The notes: generated from the letters alone by a model not told the origin. A stretch of DNA of 64,000 bases from Rhizobium indicum (GCF_005862305.2 NZ_CP054021.1:1674001-1738000); one strand, 5' to 3'; shown: positions 28,228 through 38,252, counted from the first letter of the stretch. Translations and numbers: made by a program.

Positions 28228-28851
28228 TCAAGCCTCCTTCTTGGCAGCCGCGACGGCGGCGGCGACATCGGCCTTGGCGACGGTGCCGCCGATCAGCTGA
28301 TCGACCACGGCAGCCGCCGTTTCCTCGGCAATGGTGCCGACGTCGGCGAAGGCCTTGGCCTTGATCTCGCCGATACGCAGCTCGGCAGCCTTGATCTTTT
28401 CCGACAGGCTCGCCTCGACAGCGCGGCGTTCCTCTTCGGCCTTGGCCTTGGCGGCGTCGCGTGCGGCAGAGCCGATCGCGTTGGATTTGGCGCGGGCAGC
28501 GGCCAGTTCACCTTCATAGGTCTGGACGGCGGCGTCGGCTTCGCCCTTCAGGCGGCCTGCTTCTTCCAGATCCTGGGAAATGCGCGTGTGACGCTGATCG
28601 AGGATGGCCCCGATGCGCGGCGCGATGACCTTTTGCATGAGCAAATAGAAGACGCCGAACGTGATCACCAGCCAGAGCAGCTGGGACGCGAAGGTCGTCG
28701 AATCGAAAGGCGGGAAAGGGCCGCGGGCGTGTTCGCCTTCGGCAACACCAGTCTCGGTATGGACCTCGCCTGCGGCCGGAGCGGCGTGCGCATCCGTACC
28801 CGTCGCTGCCGCCGGTGCTTCCTCAGCGTAAGCCGGGGTCACAAAAAACAT
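28228..28851 (-). CDS. atpF2: ATP synthase F0 subunit b'
   Basis: A 207-residue second stalk subunit, as in photosynthetic and other alphaproteobacteria that use a b/b' heterodimer. The N-terminal about 55 residues are Ala/Pro/Glu-rich with a hydrophobic start; the membrane helix is [20 protein letters not shown], followed by [20 protein letters not shown] and a coiled coil. ATG 28851 follows GGAGG at 5 nt; the GTG at 28857 is less likely. Confidence 0.93.
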   Translation of the reverse strand: MFFVTPAYAEEAPAAATGTDAHAAPAAGEVHTETGVAEGEHARGPFPPFDSTTFASQLLWLVITFGVFYLLMQKVIAPRIGAILDQRHTRISQDLEEAGRLKGEADAAVQTYEGELAAARAKSNAIGSAARDAAKAKAEEERRAVEASLSEKIKAAELRIGEIKAKAFADVGTIAEETAAAVVDQLIGGTVAKADVAAAVAAAKKEA

Positions 28852-28928
28852 GCTCACCTCCAGGTGGACTGCAAATGCAAAGGATCACGGCTTGCGATCG
28901 CAGGCCGTGATCCATCTATTCGCCGATA

Positions 28929-29156
28929 TCAGACGGCGAAGAGGAGGAGGAGAGCGACGAGCAGCGAGAAGATGCCCAGAGCTTCCGTAACGGCGAAGCC
29001 GAATACCAGACGGCCGAACTGGCTGTCAGCGGCAGACGGATTGCGCAGTGCGCCGGAGAGGTAGCTGCCGAAAATATTGCCGAGGCCGAGAGCCGTACCG
29101 GCCATACCAAAGCAAGCCAGGCCTGCACCGATGTACTTTGCTGCTTCCGCTTCCAT
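28929..29156 (-). CDS. atpE: ATP synthase F0 subunit c
   Basis: A 75-residue proteolipid of two membrane helices joined by a polar loop (LRNPSA, residues 37-42). The proton-carrying carboxylate is Glu58 in FAVTEALGIF. It forms the rotor ring of the F0 motor. The gene has a strong Shine-Dalgarno (AAGGAG). Confidence 0.97.
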   Translation of the reverse strand: MEAEAAKYIGAGLACFGMAGTALGLGNIFGSYLSGALRNPSAADSQFGRLVFGFAVTEALGIFSLLVALLLLFAV

Positions 29157-29223
29157 GTTGAACTCCTTTGAAATGGTTGTTGCGGCGAATGACTGACGCC
29201 CTTTGACGTCGATGTCGTTATCC

Positions 29224-29976
29224 TTAGTGCCCGCCCGGATGGATTGCGTCGTTGAGGTACATGCAAGTCAGCACCGCAAAGACATAAGCCTGAAGGAAGG
29301 CGACGAGGAACTCGAGACCGGTCAGGGCGACGGTCATGATGAGGGGAAGAACGGCGCCGCCGATACCGAGAGCACCCATGGTTCCAAGCGAGGCGACGAA
29401 GCCTGCGAACACTTTGAGCGTGATGTGGCCGGCGAGCATGTTGGCGAAGAGACGAACCGAGAGCGAAATCGGACGCGACAGGAAGGAGATGATTTCAATC
29501 GCAATGACCAGCGGCAGCAGAAGGCCGGGCACGCCCGAGGGCACGAAGACATTCAGGAAGTGGAAGCCGTGCTTATAGAAACCGTAGACGAGAACCGTGC
29601 CAATGACGAGCAGGGCAAGGGCGAAGGTGACGATGATCTGGCTCGTCACCGTGAAGAAATACGGGAACATGCCAAGCAGGTTCGCCGTCAAGACGAACAT
29701 GAAGAGCGAAAAGACCAGCGGGAAGAACTTCATTCCCTGCTTGCCCGCGCCTTCCTTCAGCATGTTGGCGATGAATTCATAGGACATTTCCGCAACCGAC
29801 TGCGAACGGCCCGGCACGATGGCGCGGTTCGAGGTCGCGAAATAGAGGAAGCCTGCGGCAGCGGCAGCCGAAACGGCCATGAACAGCGATGCATTGGTGA
29901 ACGAAAAATCAATTCCGCCGATTTCGATCGGCACAATCTTCTGGATCAGGAACTGATGAGTCGGATCGTTAGACAC
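29224..29976 (-). CDS. atpB: ATP synthase F0 subunit a
   Basis: A 250-residue membrane subunit with five or six helices that forms the proton half-channels. The essential arginine lies in [19 protein letters not shown] (about residue 170-188), and [19 protein letters not shown] is also typical. The start is a GTG at 29976; no ATG is available nearby. It lies between atpI and atpE in the usual F0 order. Confidence 0.96.
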   Translation of the reverse strand: MSNDPTHQFLIQKIVPIEIGGIDFSFTNASLFMAVSAAAAAGFLYFATSNRAIVPGRSQSVAEMSYEFIANMLKEGAGKQGMKFFPLVFSLFMFVLTANLLGMFPYFFTVTSQIIVTFALALLVIGTVLVYGFYKHGFHFLNVFVPSGVPGLLLPLVIAIEIISFLSRPISLSVRLFANMLAGHITLKVFAGFVASLGTMGALGIGGAVLPLIMTVALTGLEFLVAFLQAYVFAVLTCMYLNDAIHPGGH

Positions 29977-30038
29977 CGCTTGTTCTCTCTCTTTGGCCCG
30001 CAGGACGCGGGGTCATTGCACTGGACCGGAACCGGTCC

Positions 30039-30377
30039 TTATTTCTTGTCGTCCTTGTCGTCCAGGGGATGGGCCACCACCCCCGCAGAACGCAGCACGT
30101 TCAGAACGCCGGCACAAAATCCGAGAAGCAGAAGAACAATCAAACCCCAAGGCGCCGTGCCAACAAAACGGTCGAGGAGATAGCCAAGGAGAGCACCGAC
30201 GACGATTGCGGAAATGAACTCGCTGGAAAGCTTCATCGCCTGGGCATAACCTTTGCGGCTTACCTCGGCGCGGGCTTCCCTAGCCTCGTCTTCTCCCGTC
30301 TCGACGCCCTTGGTCGCGAGTTTCGCTCCCAATTGCGCACGGCGCTTTTCTAGACTTTCCTCGCGGTCGTCCGCCAT
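30039..30377 (-). CDS. atpI: ATP synthase protein I
   Basis: A 112-residue protein with two membrane helices (SEFISAIVVGALLGYLLDRF, WGLIVLLLLGFCAGVLNVLR), an N-terminal charged segment and a Lys/Asp tail. This is the AtpI form that precedes F0 genes and helps c-ring assembly or Mg2+ handling. It is the first gene of the operon; the promoter should be in 30378-30648, where I see no gene. Confidence 0.9.
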   Translation of the reverse strand: MADDREESLEKRRAQLGAKLATKGVETGEDEAREARAEVSRKGYAQAMKLSSEFISAIVVGALLGYLLDRFVGTAPWGLIVLLLLGFCAGVLNVLRSAGVVAHPLDDKDDKK

Positions 30378-30648
30378 GGATCTCTCCTCGCCTGCCCGTC
30401 GCCCGCACTCCCGCTACCCCGGTCATTCGGACCCCGGACGCGAAGGTTGAGACCCTTCCGGCCCGTTCTGAAGTCGCGCGCAACATAGTTTTAGGGATTA
30501 GCATAGTCAAGGCGTAGACAGCTTCTGTCCAGCGAGAAAATAATTCCATCAAATCAAAGAGATAAATCGACTCCGGGTCGATCGCGGAAATTCGACGGAA
30601 AGAATCCGCTTTTCCGGGCCGGAAATCGGCTTGCCCCGGCGATTTATC

Positions 30649-31860
30649 TCAGCTCCAGCCGCCGCCATAGGTGCGATAGAACACATGAAGACCGATGCGG
30701 CCGACCTTTTCCATCGTCTTTGCCCATTTCGGTCTGACATAGACGGCATGGTAATGCGTCGCCGACCCCACCTGCGGCAGCCAGATCTTGCCTGATGTCA
30801 CCGCCATCGCCACGTCGCGGGCGACTCGCCAGTGATATTCCGAGTTCACCCTGTCCTTGATGCTGTCGCAGGCGAAGGAAAACTGGCAGCGGTTGCGCCA
30901 ATCCTCGTTCTGATAGACGACGCCGCAGATGGTCTTCGGATAGGAAGGGTTGCGGACGCGGTTGAGAATGACCTGGGCGACGGCCGCCTGACCCTTCACC
31001 GATTCTCCGCGCGCTTCGAAATAGATGCCGGAGGCAAGGCACTGCTGTTCCCGTGCGGAAAAGACGCTGGGTGCCAGCACGCTTGCGGCCCAGGCGTGAT
31101 CGCGCGGGCCGATCTCCGGAACGAAGCGGCCGCTATCCTGTTCGGCCAGAATCGAATCGAATGGCGATTGGCGGGCATAGTCGGGTGCGGCCGGTGCGTA
31201 GGCGGTGGCCAGCACATCGGCCTTGTTGCTGGTGACGAGGCTTGCGAGCATCGCCGGCACGCCATTATCGGTCACAACAGGCTGCGTCTTATAGAAAGAT
31301 GTGGCGATCTCGATTTCCTTGCCCTGGATCTTCGGCTTGACGAAGGCCGACCGATCCTTGAGATCGAAGCTCGGGGTGAAGAGCATCTTCGTGCGATCGA
31401 GGATCGAGCCGGCAGAAAAATCCTTCGGCGGCTGCATCTTCTCGACAGAGACGACGCGGCCCTTCTTGCTGCGGCGATTGACGCGATCCTCGTCCGGCGT
31501 GTCTTCGTGGCCTTTGTCTTTGGCGGTAAAGGCGACCTTGCGGCCGTCGGGCAGCACCATGCCGGCGCCGGCTGCGATCGAACCCGTCACCATCGGCTCG
31601 GCAAAGGCGAGTTCGGCCTGGTGGATGGAGCCGGCCGGAGAATTGGTCATCACCATACGCCAGTTCCCGCCCTCCTGATCGAGGCCGGCGAGCATCGCGG
31701 CGAGATCGGCATGAGATGCGACGCTCGGGAAAATCAGCCAGCCGGCGAGACCGAAGATTACGGGCGACACCCAATTCTCGGGAATGAGACGCAGCTTGCT
31801 ACGGGAAGGGCTCTTTCGACGCAACACAGACTCCGAGCATGGAACGCGGGAACATTCCAT
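30649..31860 (-). CDS. SleB-type cell wall hydrolase
   Basis: A 403-residue envelope protein. A membrane helix/signal anchor (VSPVIFGLAGWLIFPSVASH) is near residue 32-51, followed by a long variable linker. The C-terminal SleB-like hydrolase domain (about residues 275-403) has CLASGIYFEARGESVKGQAA with the catalytic Glu, NRVRNPSYPKTICGVVYQN and WLPQVGSATHYHAVYVRP. It should cleave peptidoglycan in the periplasm. The start at ATG 31860 is the first in frame. It stands upstream of atpI in the same direction but with a 270-bp gap. Confidence 0.9.
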   Translation of the reverse strand: MECSRVPCSESVLRRKSPSRSKLRLIPENWVSPVIFGLAGWLIFPSVASHADLAAMLAGLDQEGGNWRMVMTNSPAGSIHQAELAFAEPMVTGSIAAGAGMVLPDGRKVAFTAKDKGHEDTPDEDRVNRRSKKGRVVSVEKMQPPKDFSAGSILDRTKMLFTPSFDLKDRSAFVKPKIQGKEIEIATSFYKTQPVVTDNGVPAMLASLVTSNKADVLATAYAPAAPDYARQSPFDSILAEQDSGRFVPEIGPRDHAWAASVLAPSVFSAREQQCLASGIYFEARGESVKGQAAVAQVILNRVRNPSYPKTICGVVYQNEDWRNRCQFSFACDSIKDRVNSEYHWRVARDVAMAVTSGKIWLPQVGSATHYHAVYVRPKWAKTMEKVGRIGLHVFYRTYGGGWS

Positions 31861-32019
31861 TGAAAATCTCGCATTAACCTTGACGTCCGGTTAACAGGCC
31901 GTGCCGAAATGTGTCCATGAGAACTCTTGGATGTTCTAATGTGGTGGATAATTTCGTGAAATGAAATGTGCCTGCATCCTTGCGAAAATCCCCTCCCCAC
32001 CCTTGCGCAGTCCCCTCCC

Positions 32020-32138
32020 AAACCCCTCCCCACAAGGGGGAGGGACTTAGCGCGGCACCGCCTCGCTTATTCTGAAATGTCGAAAAGCTGACAAACGGCG
32101 CAACTGGTTAAGCCCCTCCCCCTTGTGGGGAGGGGTTT
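32020..32138. repeat. 30-bp inverted repeat pair (CCCCTCCCC palindromes)
   Basis: Arms 32020-32049 and 32109-32138 are reverse complements with a single mismatch, separated by 59 bp. Each arm also holds a smaller palindrome (CCCCTCCCC-acaa-GGGGGAGGG). An extra CCCCTCCC half-unit lies upstream near 31990-32019. It sits between the kup stop and the divergent upstream region of the hydrolase gene. Confidence 0.8.
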
Positions 32139-32163
32139 GGGGCGGGGTCGTTGCCCCACGCAA

Positions 32164-34062
32164 TCAAATAATAACGTGCGAGCCCAGTTCCACCACGCGG
32201 TTCGCCGGCAGACGGAAGTAATCCGAGGGGTTGGCGGCTGCGTTGGCGAGCGCGATGTAGAGCCGGTCCTGCCAGTAAGGCATGCCCGACTTGGCGTCCG
32301 GCACCAGTTTGCGGCGGCCGAGATAGAAGGAGGTCGACATGATGTCGAACTTCAGTCCTGTCTTGCGCAGTGTCGCCAAGGCCTGCGAGACGTTCTGCGA
32401 TTCCATGAAGCCGAACAGCAGTTCGACGCGGGAGAAACGCTCGGAAATCTGCTCTATCTTGTAACGGTCGTGGCTCGGTACACGCGGTTTGTTGATCGTG
32501 CGGATCGTCAGGATGACGTTGCGGTCGTGAAGCACATGGTTGTGCTTGAGGTTGTGCAGCAAGGCGGCGGGGGCGGATTCCGGATCGCTGGTCAGGAAGA
32601 TCGCGGTGCCCGGAACCTGGGCCGGCGAATGTTCGCTCTTGCGCTCGATCGAGCTGACGAAGGAGGCGAGTGGAATATCGGTGTGGCGGGTCTTTTCCAT
32701 CAGGATCGCCGAGCCGCGACGCCAGGTCCACATGACGACGGTAAAGGCCGTGGCGATCATGATCGGGATATAGCCGCCGTCGTGGATCTTCAAAAGGTTG
32801 GCGCCGAGGAAGATCAATTCGAGCACGACCAGCGGCGCAAGCGCGATCACCGCGACGGGAAGCGACCAGTTCCAGCGGGCGCGGACGAATTCGAAGGCCA
32901 TGATCGAGGTGACGACCATCGCGCCGGTGACGGAAATGCCATAGGCGGTCGCCAGCGCGTCCGACGTCTTGAAACTCAAGACCAGGAAGATGACGCCGAT
33001 GAACAGCACGGCATTGACCGAAGGCACGAAAATCTGCCCGGTATTGGTTTCCGAGGTGAAGAGGACTTCCATGCGCGGCAGGAAGCCGAGGTTGATGCCC
33101 TGGCGCACCATCGAGAAGGCGCCTGTGATGACCGCCTGGCTGGCGATGATCGTCGCGGCGGTCGCCAGGATGACGACCGGCAGCAGCGCCCATTTCGGAA
33201 ACATCAGATAGAAGGGATCGGACATCGTCATCGGATTGCCGAGAACGAGCGCCCCTTGCCCGAGATAGTTCAGCGTCAGCGCCGGGAAGACCAGCAGGAA
33301 CCAGGCCCACTGGATCGGGCGGCGGCCGAAATGGCCGAGATCGGCATAGAGCGCCTCGGCGCCCGTCACCGTCAGGAAGACGGCGCCAAGCACGACAATA
33401 CCGTAGAAGCCCTCGTGCAGCAGGAAGGCGACGGCATAATAGGGATTGAAGGCGGCAAGGATGCCGTAATCATCCGAGATATGGGAAATGCCGGCGGCAG
33501 CCATGACGAGGAACCAGACGGCGGTGATCGGGCCGAAGAACTTCGCGACGGCGCCGGTGCCGCGCGATTGCACGACGAAGAGCAGCGCCAGGATCACCAC
33601 CGAGATCGGCACGATATATTCAGAGAGCCTGGGTGTGACGAGCTTCAGACCTTCGACGGCCGACAGCACGGACAGTGCCGGCGTGATCATCGCATCGCCG
33701 AGGAAGAGGGCAGCACCCATCAGGCCGAGCAGCATCAGGATGGCGGTGTGGCCGTTGGCGGTCTTCATCAGCAGGGCGAGCAGCGACAACGTACCGCCCT
33801 CGCCGTCGTTGTCGGCGCGCAGCAGGAAGAGCACATATTTGATGGTGACGATGATCGTCAGCGCCCAGATCATCAGCGAGATCAGGCTGATGACTTCAAA
33901 ACGGGTGACGCCGTCATGGGCCACGGGCTTCAGCGCCTCGCGAAAGGCATAGAGCGGGCTGGTGCCGATATCGCCGTAGACGACGCCGACGGAACCCAGC
34001 CCGAGATAGAACAGCTTTTTCGGCGTCATATGGCGTTCGTTCGGATGGCTCTCTTCGGACAT
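32164..34062 (-). CDS. kup: Kup/Trk-type potassium uptake protein
   Basis: A 632-residue low-affinity K+/H+ symporter with 12 predicted membrane helices in the first about 440 residues and a cytoplasmic C-terminal domain. Signatures are [20 protein letters not shown] near residue 21-40 and [20 protein letters not shown] near 120. It begins 18 bp after the corA stop, so the two genes are likely one transcript for K+ and Mg2+ uptake. Confidence 0.96.
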   Translation of the reverse strand: MSEESHPNERHMTPKKLFYLGLGSVGVVYGDIGTSPLYAFREALKPVAHDGVTRFEVISLISLMIWALTIIVTIKYVLFLLRADNDGEGGTLSLLALLMKTANGHTAILMLLGLMGAALFLGDAMITPALSVLSAVEGLKLVTPRLSEYIVPISVVILALLFVVQSRGTGAVAKFFGPITAVWFLVMAAAGISHISDDYGILAAFNPYYAVAFLLHEGFYGIVVLGAVFLTVTGAEALYADLGHFGRRPIQWAWFLLVFPALTLNYLGQGALVLGNPMTMSDPFYLMFPKWALLPVVILATAATIIASQAVITGAFSMVRQGINLGFLPRMEVLFTSETNTGQIFVPSVNAVLFIGVIFLVLSFKTSDALATAYGISVTGAMVVTSIMAFEFVRARWNWSLPVAVIALAPLVVLELIFLGANLLKIHDGGYIPIMIATAFTVVMWTWRRGSAILMEKTRHTDIPLASFVSSIERKSEHSPAQVPGTAIFLTSDPESAPAALLHNLKHNHVLHDRNVILTIRTINKPRVPSHDRYKIEQISERFSRVELLFGFMESQNVSQALATLRKTGLKFDIMSTSFYLGRRKLVPDAKSGMPYWQDRLYIALANAAANPSDYFRLPANRVVELGSHVII

Positions 34063-34080
34063 GAAGTTTCAACAGGCTCC

Positions 34081-35079
34081 TCAGAGCCAGCCTTTCCAGC
34101 GGAAAAAGAAAAAAGGGATGACGGCGGATAACGCCATCAGGGCCAGCGAATAGGGATAACCCGCGGCCCAGGTCAGCTCCGGCATGACCTGAAAGTTCAT
34201 ACCATAGATGGAGGCGACCAACGTCGGCGGCAAGAACACCACCGAGGCGATCGAGAAAATCTTGATGATCGAGTTCTGCTCGATGTTGATCAGCCCGAGC
34301 GAAGCGTCGAGCAGGAAGGTGATGTTGGCGGCGACGAAGGAAGCATGCTCCGATAGCGACTGGATATCGCGGGAAACGGTGCGGCAGAGCTCCTTCGCCT
34401 CGCGGTCCTGCTGGATCGCCGGGATCGTGTGAAAGAACGTCAGCAGGCGGGCAAGCGAACCGAGACTGTCACGAACCTTGCTGATCATCCGGTGATGGCC
34501 GGCAATATCGCGCAACTTCTCCTCGAGGTAGTTCGAGGGCTTACGCACTTTCCTTGCCCGGTCGCCGAAGACATGCGTCGACAGGATGTCGATGCGCGAG
34601 ACGGAGATTTCGAGAATCTCGGCGGTGCGGTCGACGATCGTCTCCAAGAGCTTGGCAAGAAGGGCAGCGCCGCTGCGCCAATTTTCCGGCAGCCGGTGGA
34701 GGGCGGCGATGAACAGCGCAAAGGATTTGGGATGGGCGTAGCGAATGGTGACCAGGCGATTTCCAGCCAGGATGAAAGCGACATCTGTCAGCGTCGGTAC
34801 GTCGGTGTCAGCCTTCCAGAGCAGCGAGGCGGTCATGAAGACGGCGTCGTTTTCGACATAGAGACGGGCGGAAGGCTCGATATCCTTGAGGTCGTCGCGG
34901 GTCGGGACCTCGATGCCGAGAATCTTCTCGACATAGAGTTCCTCATCGCGGGTCGGCTCGATCATGTCGATCCAGACAACATCCTCGGGAAAGGACGCGG
35001 CATGCGACAGATCGCGGATCTCGACCGACCTGCAATTGGAACAGTAAGCGGTGATCACCGGTCGTCTCTCCGGCTGCAT
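34081..35079 (-). CDS. corA: CorA family magnesium/cobalt transporter
   Basis: A 332-residue channel. The cytoplasmic funnel domain is followed by two C-terminal membrane helices, the first ending in the diagnostic YGMNFQVMPE (GMN selectivity motif, about residue 291-300) and the second YSLALMALSAVIPFFFFRWK. It moves Mg2+ (and Co2+) across the inner membrane as a pentamer. The start is ATG 35079. It leads the corA-kup unit. Confidence 0.95.
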   Translation of the reverse strand: MQPERRPVITAYCSNCRSVEIRDLSHAASFPEDVVWIDMIEPTRDEELYVEKILGIEVPTRDDLKDIEPSARLYVENDAVFMTASLLWKADTDVPTLTDVAFILAGNRLVTIRYAHPKSFALFIAALHRLPENWRSGAALLAKLLETIVDRTAEILEISVSRIDILSTHVFGDRARKVRKPSNYLEEKLRDIAGHHRMISKVRDSLGSLARLLTFFHTIPAIQQDREAKELCRTVSRDIQSLSEHASFVAANITFLLDASLGLINIEQNSIIKIFSIASVVFLPPTLVASIYGMNFQVMPELTWAAGYPYSLALMALSAVIPFFFFRWKGWL

Positions 35080-35401
35080 CCAACCTTAAAGGCCGGCATG
35101 CGCGTTGTGCTCAACCGCATCGCAGTTCCCAATCCTTCGATCGACAAGACAACTCCGAACTTGCAGGCGGGCCGGCCTCTTCGAAACGAAGACAACCGTC
35201 ACTGAGCATCTGCAGCAAAACGCCATCATGGCGCCGCGGCATATGAAGCAAAGCCGTGAAATAATCAAGACATCTTCCGTGAAGCGCGGCTTTTCACCAC
35301 GTTTCACCCACAATTTGGGGTATCCGCCGGGGTGATTCGGCGCCCTCTAAAATGCCGCGCATCGCAGGTGATCCATACGATGCGCTTCAGCTCTTTGTAT
35401 C
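35080..35401. other. Intergenic region without a recognisable gene
   Basis: About 320 bp between corA and the tandem hairpin repeats. It should hold the corA promoter. Short open frames exist on both strands but none has family-like sequence, a good ribosome site or rhizobial codon pattern. Confidence 0.5.
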
Positions 35402-35563
35402 ATGCATGCCGTTGTCCCGGAACCGCGGCACACTTCCGGGCGACATGCATTTTGTTTTATGCATGTCGTTATCCCGGAACCGCAGCACACTTCCGGGCGA
35501 CATGCATTTTGTTTTATGCATGCCTTTATCCCGGAACCGCGCACACTTCCGGGCGACATGCAT
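35402..35563. repeat. Three tandem constant-loop hairpins with a 57-bp period
   Basis: Copies at 35402-35450, 35459-35507 and 35516-35563, joined by TTTGTTTT spacers. Each folds with outer stem ATGCATGTCG / CGACATGCAT, one-sided bulge (TTGT or TTAT), inner stem CCCGGAA / TTCCGGG and loop CCGCGGCACAC, CCGCAGCACAC or CCGCGCACAC. The last copy shares one base with the TAA stop of mrp. Confidence 0.9.
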
Positions 35564-36732
35564 TATTCGAAGACGATTGTCGGCGCCGGACGCTGGGACT
35601 GACCGGCGATCTGTTCCCAGACCTTGGTGGCGATGCCGCGATAGATGCCTGCGACGACGCCGTTCGGCTCGGAGGCGACAAGCGGCGTGCCGGCGTCGGA
35701 GGTTTCGCGAATATTCATCGTCAGCGGCACTTCGCCGAGGAAGGGCACGCCGATGCGCTCTGCCTCCTTGCGGGCGCCGCCATGGCCGAAGATGTCGTAG
35801 CGGGTGCCGGTATCCGGGGCGATGAAATAGCTCATATTCTCGACGATGCCGAGCACAGGCACCTCGACCTTGCGGAACATGTTAAGGCCCTTGCGGGCAT
35901 CGATCAGAGCGAGATCCTGCGGTGTGGAGACGATGACGGCGCCGGCAAGCGGCACCTGCTGGGCCATGGTCAGCTGCGCGTCGCCGGTGCCGGGCGGCAT
36001 GTCGACGACGAGGACGTCGAGCTCGCCCCAGGCGACTTCGCGCAACATCTGCAGCAGCGCCGACTGGACCATCGGCCCGCGCCAGATCATCGCCGTCTCC
36101 TCGTCGACAAGGAAGCCCATCGACATGACTTTGAGGCCATAATTCTCCATCGGATTGATGATGCGGCCGTCGATCTGCGTCGGGCGGCCGGATATCTTCA
36201 GCAGCCGCGGCATCGAGGGACCATAGATATCGGCATCGAGAATGCCGACACGAAGACCGTTGGCGAGCAGGCCGAGTGCGAGATTGACGGCGGTGGTCGA
36301 CTTGCCGACCCCACCCTTGCCCGAGGCGACGGCAATGATGGCACCGATGCCGGGCACGCCGATCTTGCCGGCGCGCGGCGGTTGTTGAGGCGCGTGGGCA
36401 TGGCCCGCATGATCATGTTGGTGATCGTGGCCGGCATGGCCGTGAGGCGGGTTCGGCCGGGCAGCCGGAGCGGCGGCGGCCTTCTTGTCGGCGGTCAGTG
36501 TGACGAGGGCACCCTTGACGCCCGGCATTTCCTTGATGACGCGCTCGGCGGCGAGCCGCATCGGCTCCAGCTCCTTGGCGCGATCGGCCGGGACGGTGAT
36601 GGAGAAATAAACCTTGCCGTCGGAAATGAAGACGTCGGAGACCATGCCGAGCTCGACGATATCGTGCTCGAGATCGGGTCCACGCACGGTCTTCAGCGTT
36701 TCGAGAACCTGTTCCTTGGTAACGTCGGCCAT
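35563..36732 (-). CDS. mrp: Mrp/ApbC family Fe-S cluster carrier ATPase
   Basis: A 389-residue P-loop protein. The N-terminal MIP18-like domain (about residues 1-85) is followed by a His/Pro-rich linker (HGHAGHDHQHDHAGHAHA near 100-120) and the ATPase domain with deviant Walker A VASGKGGVGKSTTAVNLALG (about residue 137-156) and DADIYGPSMPRLL. It transfers Fe-S clusters to target enzymes. The CxxC common near the C-terminus of many members is not evident here. The His-rich linker may bind metal. The start follows GAGGGTGGA. Confidence 0.93.
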   Translation of the reverse strand: MADVTKEQVLETLKTVRGPDLEHDIVELGMVSDVFISDGKVYFSITVPADRAKELEPMRLAAERVIKEMPGVKGALVTLTADKKAAAAPAARPNPPHGHAGHDHQHDHAGHAHAPQQPPRAGKIGVPGIGAIIAVASGKGGVGKSTTAVNLALGLLANGLRVGILDADIYGPSMPRLLKISGRPTQIDGRIINPMENYGLKVMSMGFLVDEETAMIWRGPMVQSALLQMLREVAWGELDVLVVDMPPGTGDAQLTMAQQVPLAGAVIVSTPQDLALIDARKGLNMFRKVEVPVLGIVENMSYFIAPDTGTRYDIFGHGGARKEAERIGVPFLGEVPLTMNIRETSDAGTPLVASEPNGVVAGIYRGIATKVWEQIAGQSQRPAPTIVFE

Positions 36733-37264
36733 TCCACCCTCACTGCTGCTTGCAGATCACAAATAGTGGAGACGGAAGCCTTCGCCAAACAAAATCAACG
36801 GGAGGAAAATCCGGCGCGCCAAAAGAGCGCCGGGGAGACTTGGCAATCCGTTGCGGCCATCAAGTCCGCCGGGCTTTCGCCCTGATGGCCGCAACGGTCT
36901 CCCCGAGAACCGGCGCAATCCGGGGCGAACTAGAGCAAGCCGAGCAAAAGGCCAGCGAAAAGTGAACTGGGAAGACTAAATCGCGAACAGCCGGGAAAGA
37001 AGCGGTGCCAAAACGCAACAACCGCCGCCGACACCGAAGAGCCGGGAGAAAGCGGCATCGGCGTCGGGCAGCGGTGTGTCGGCCGCGCCATTTCCTGGCG
37101 CTGGTCTCAAAGTCCCCTCTGGACCTCTCGCACAAGAGATGCAGAAAGCGTGCCAGATGGAAAATTAGGAAAAACAGCGCAAAAGCGCTCGGGACAGGCT
37201 TCCAACGGGAAGGACTTGCCTATGCGCTGGGCGGCTTCGAAAGCAGTCGGTTGTTTTTTGCAAC
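36733..37264. other. Intergenic region with one long hairpin (36849-36896)
   Basis: This stretch of 532 bp has no gene I can support. It holds the mrp promoter side and, at 36849-36896, a perfect 14-bp stem CGTTGCGGCCATCA / TGATGGCCGCAACG with a 20-nt loop that contains a second small stem GGGC-TTTC-GCCC. No T tract follows on either strand. Confidence 0.6.
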
Positions 37265-37999
37265 TTATTTGATCAGGCCGATGCGCAACGCCTTGGCGAC
37301 GGCCTGGGTGCGGTTGACCGTGTCGAGCTTCTTGGTGGCACGGTTGAGGTAGTGATTGACCGTATGCTCGGACAGGGTGAGGATTTCGGCGATTTCGGCA
37401 CTGGTCTTGCCGGCCGCCGTCCAGTTGAGGCAATCGATCTCGCGGTCGGTCAGCGTGTCCGTCATGCGCGTATCGAGGTTGCGGATCTCGGCAAGCCTGT
37501 CGAAGACATGGATGGAGATGTAGCAGAGCTCGCGCATCTCAGCCGGGCTGAAGGGTTCGCGGTCGCCGGCGAAAGAGATGGCGCCGCGCAGGCCGGAGGG
37601 CTCATGCGTCGGGAAATAGGCGCAGCGCATCATCTTGAAACGTTCGAACAGGGAGGCGACGAGAATGGACTTGCCGTCGTCCCGCGACCAGTTCTGGCGG
37701 GACATGTCGTAGAAGAAGGGCCGCGCGGATGTTCTCAGCCGCCTGAGGACCGGGCTGTTCACCATCAGGCCTTCCTGGTCGTAGAGCGCCAGAAGCTCGG
37801 CCGGCCAGCTGGTGATGACGGTGCTGCCCTGAAGATCGAAGGAGGTGATCGGCGGCAGGTTGAGAACCATGAAGGCACGGCTGCGATAGGCTTCCGTCAC
37901 CCGTTTCATGAAACGGAAAATATCGAACTGGGTCTTCAAGCCCGCTATTTCCTGAACATAATCGTCTTCTTCCGTGGATGTTTGCGACAAGGGTGCCAT
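37265..37999 (-). CDS. LuxR-type solo transcription regulator
   Basis: A 244-residue protein with an N-terminal autoinducer-binding-like domain (about 15-165) and a C-terminal GerE/LuxR helix-turn-helix (TDREIDCLNWTAAGKTSAEI, then LSEHTVNHYLNRATKKLD, residues about 180-235). No luxI-type gene is nearby. In the pocket, the TraR Trp57, Tyr61, Asp70, Pro71 positions read Leu69, Tyr73, Ser82, Pro83 here, so two key acyl-homoserine-lactone contacts are replaced. It may bind another ligand or none. I start at ATG 37999; a GTG at 38002 is equally possible. Confidence 0.88.
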   Translation of the reverse strand: MAPLSQTSTEEDDYVQEIAGLKTQFDIFRFMKRVTEAYRSRAFMVLNLPPITSFDLQGSTVITSWPAELLALYDQEGLMVNSPVLRRLRTSARPFFYDMSRQNWSRDDGKSILVASLFERFKMMRCAYFPTHEPSGLRGAISFAGDREPFSPAEMRELCYISIHVFDRLAEIRNLDTRMTDTLTDREIDCLNWTAAGKTSAEIAEILTLSEHTVNHYLNRATKKLDTVNRTQAVAKALRIGLIK

Positions 38000-38252
38000 C
38001 ACATTTCTTCATCTTCGGCACAGCGGCCGGCAAACCGTTTGCGAAACCTGCCCGCCATGGGGGTTTCGAATGCATCGGGGAACGACGATCGCTGGTTGGA
38101 AACGGCTTCAGCGTTGAGCGTTCGGCCGGTGACTGGTTGTAGATTTCGCGGACCGTTCTAGTTGTGGTGATTCGTCGGCAAATCTCAATATCGCGCTCAT
38201 CATAAGCATGCTCTGCGATTGCGTCCAGCAGCGGGCCGATTGCAATTTTCCC

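Noticed and set aside
32125..34131. Plus-strand open frame of 668 codons opposite kup
   Set aside because: His/Arg/Asp-rich composition is a mirror of the membrane protein gene, with no start signal.
35402..35563. Possible CRISPR array
   Set aside because: The repeats are 49 bp hairpins with an identical 8-bp spacer, not direct repeats with unique spacers, and no cas genes are near.
37005..37352. Small Arg-rich open frame on the plus strand
   Set aside because: Low-complexity basic composition, no ribosome site and partial overlap with the LuxR gene.
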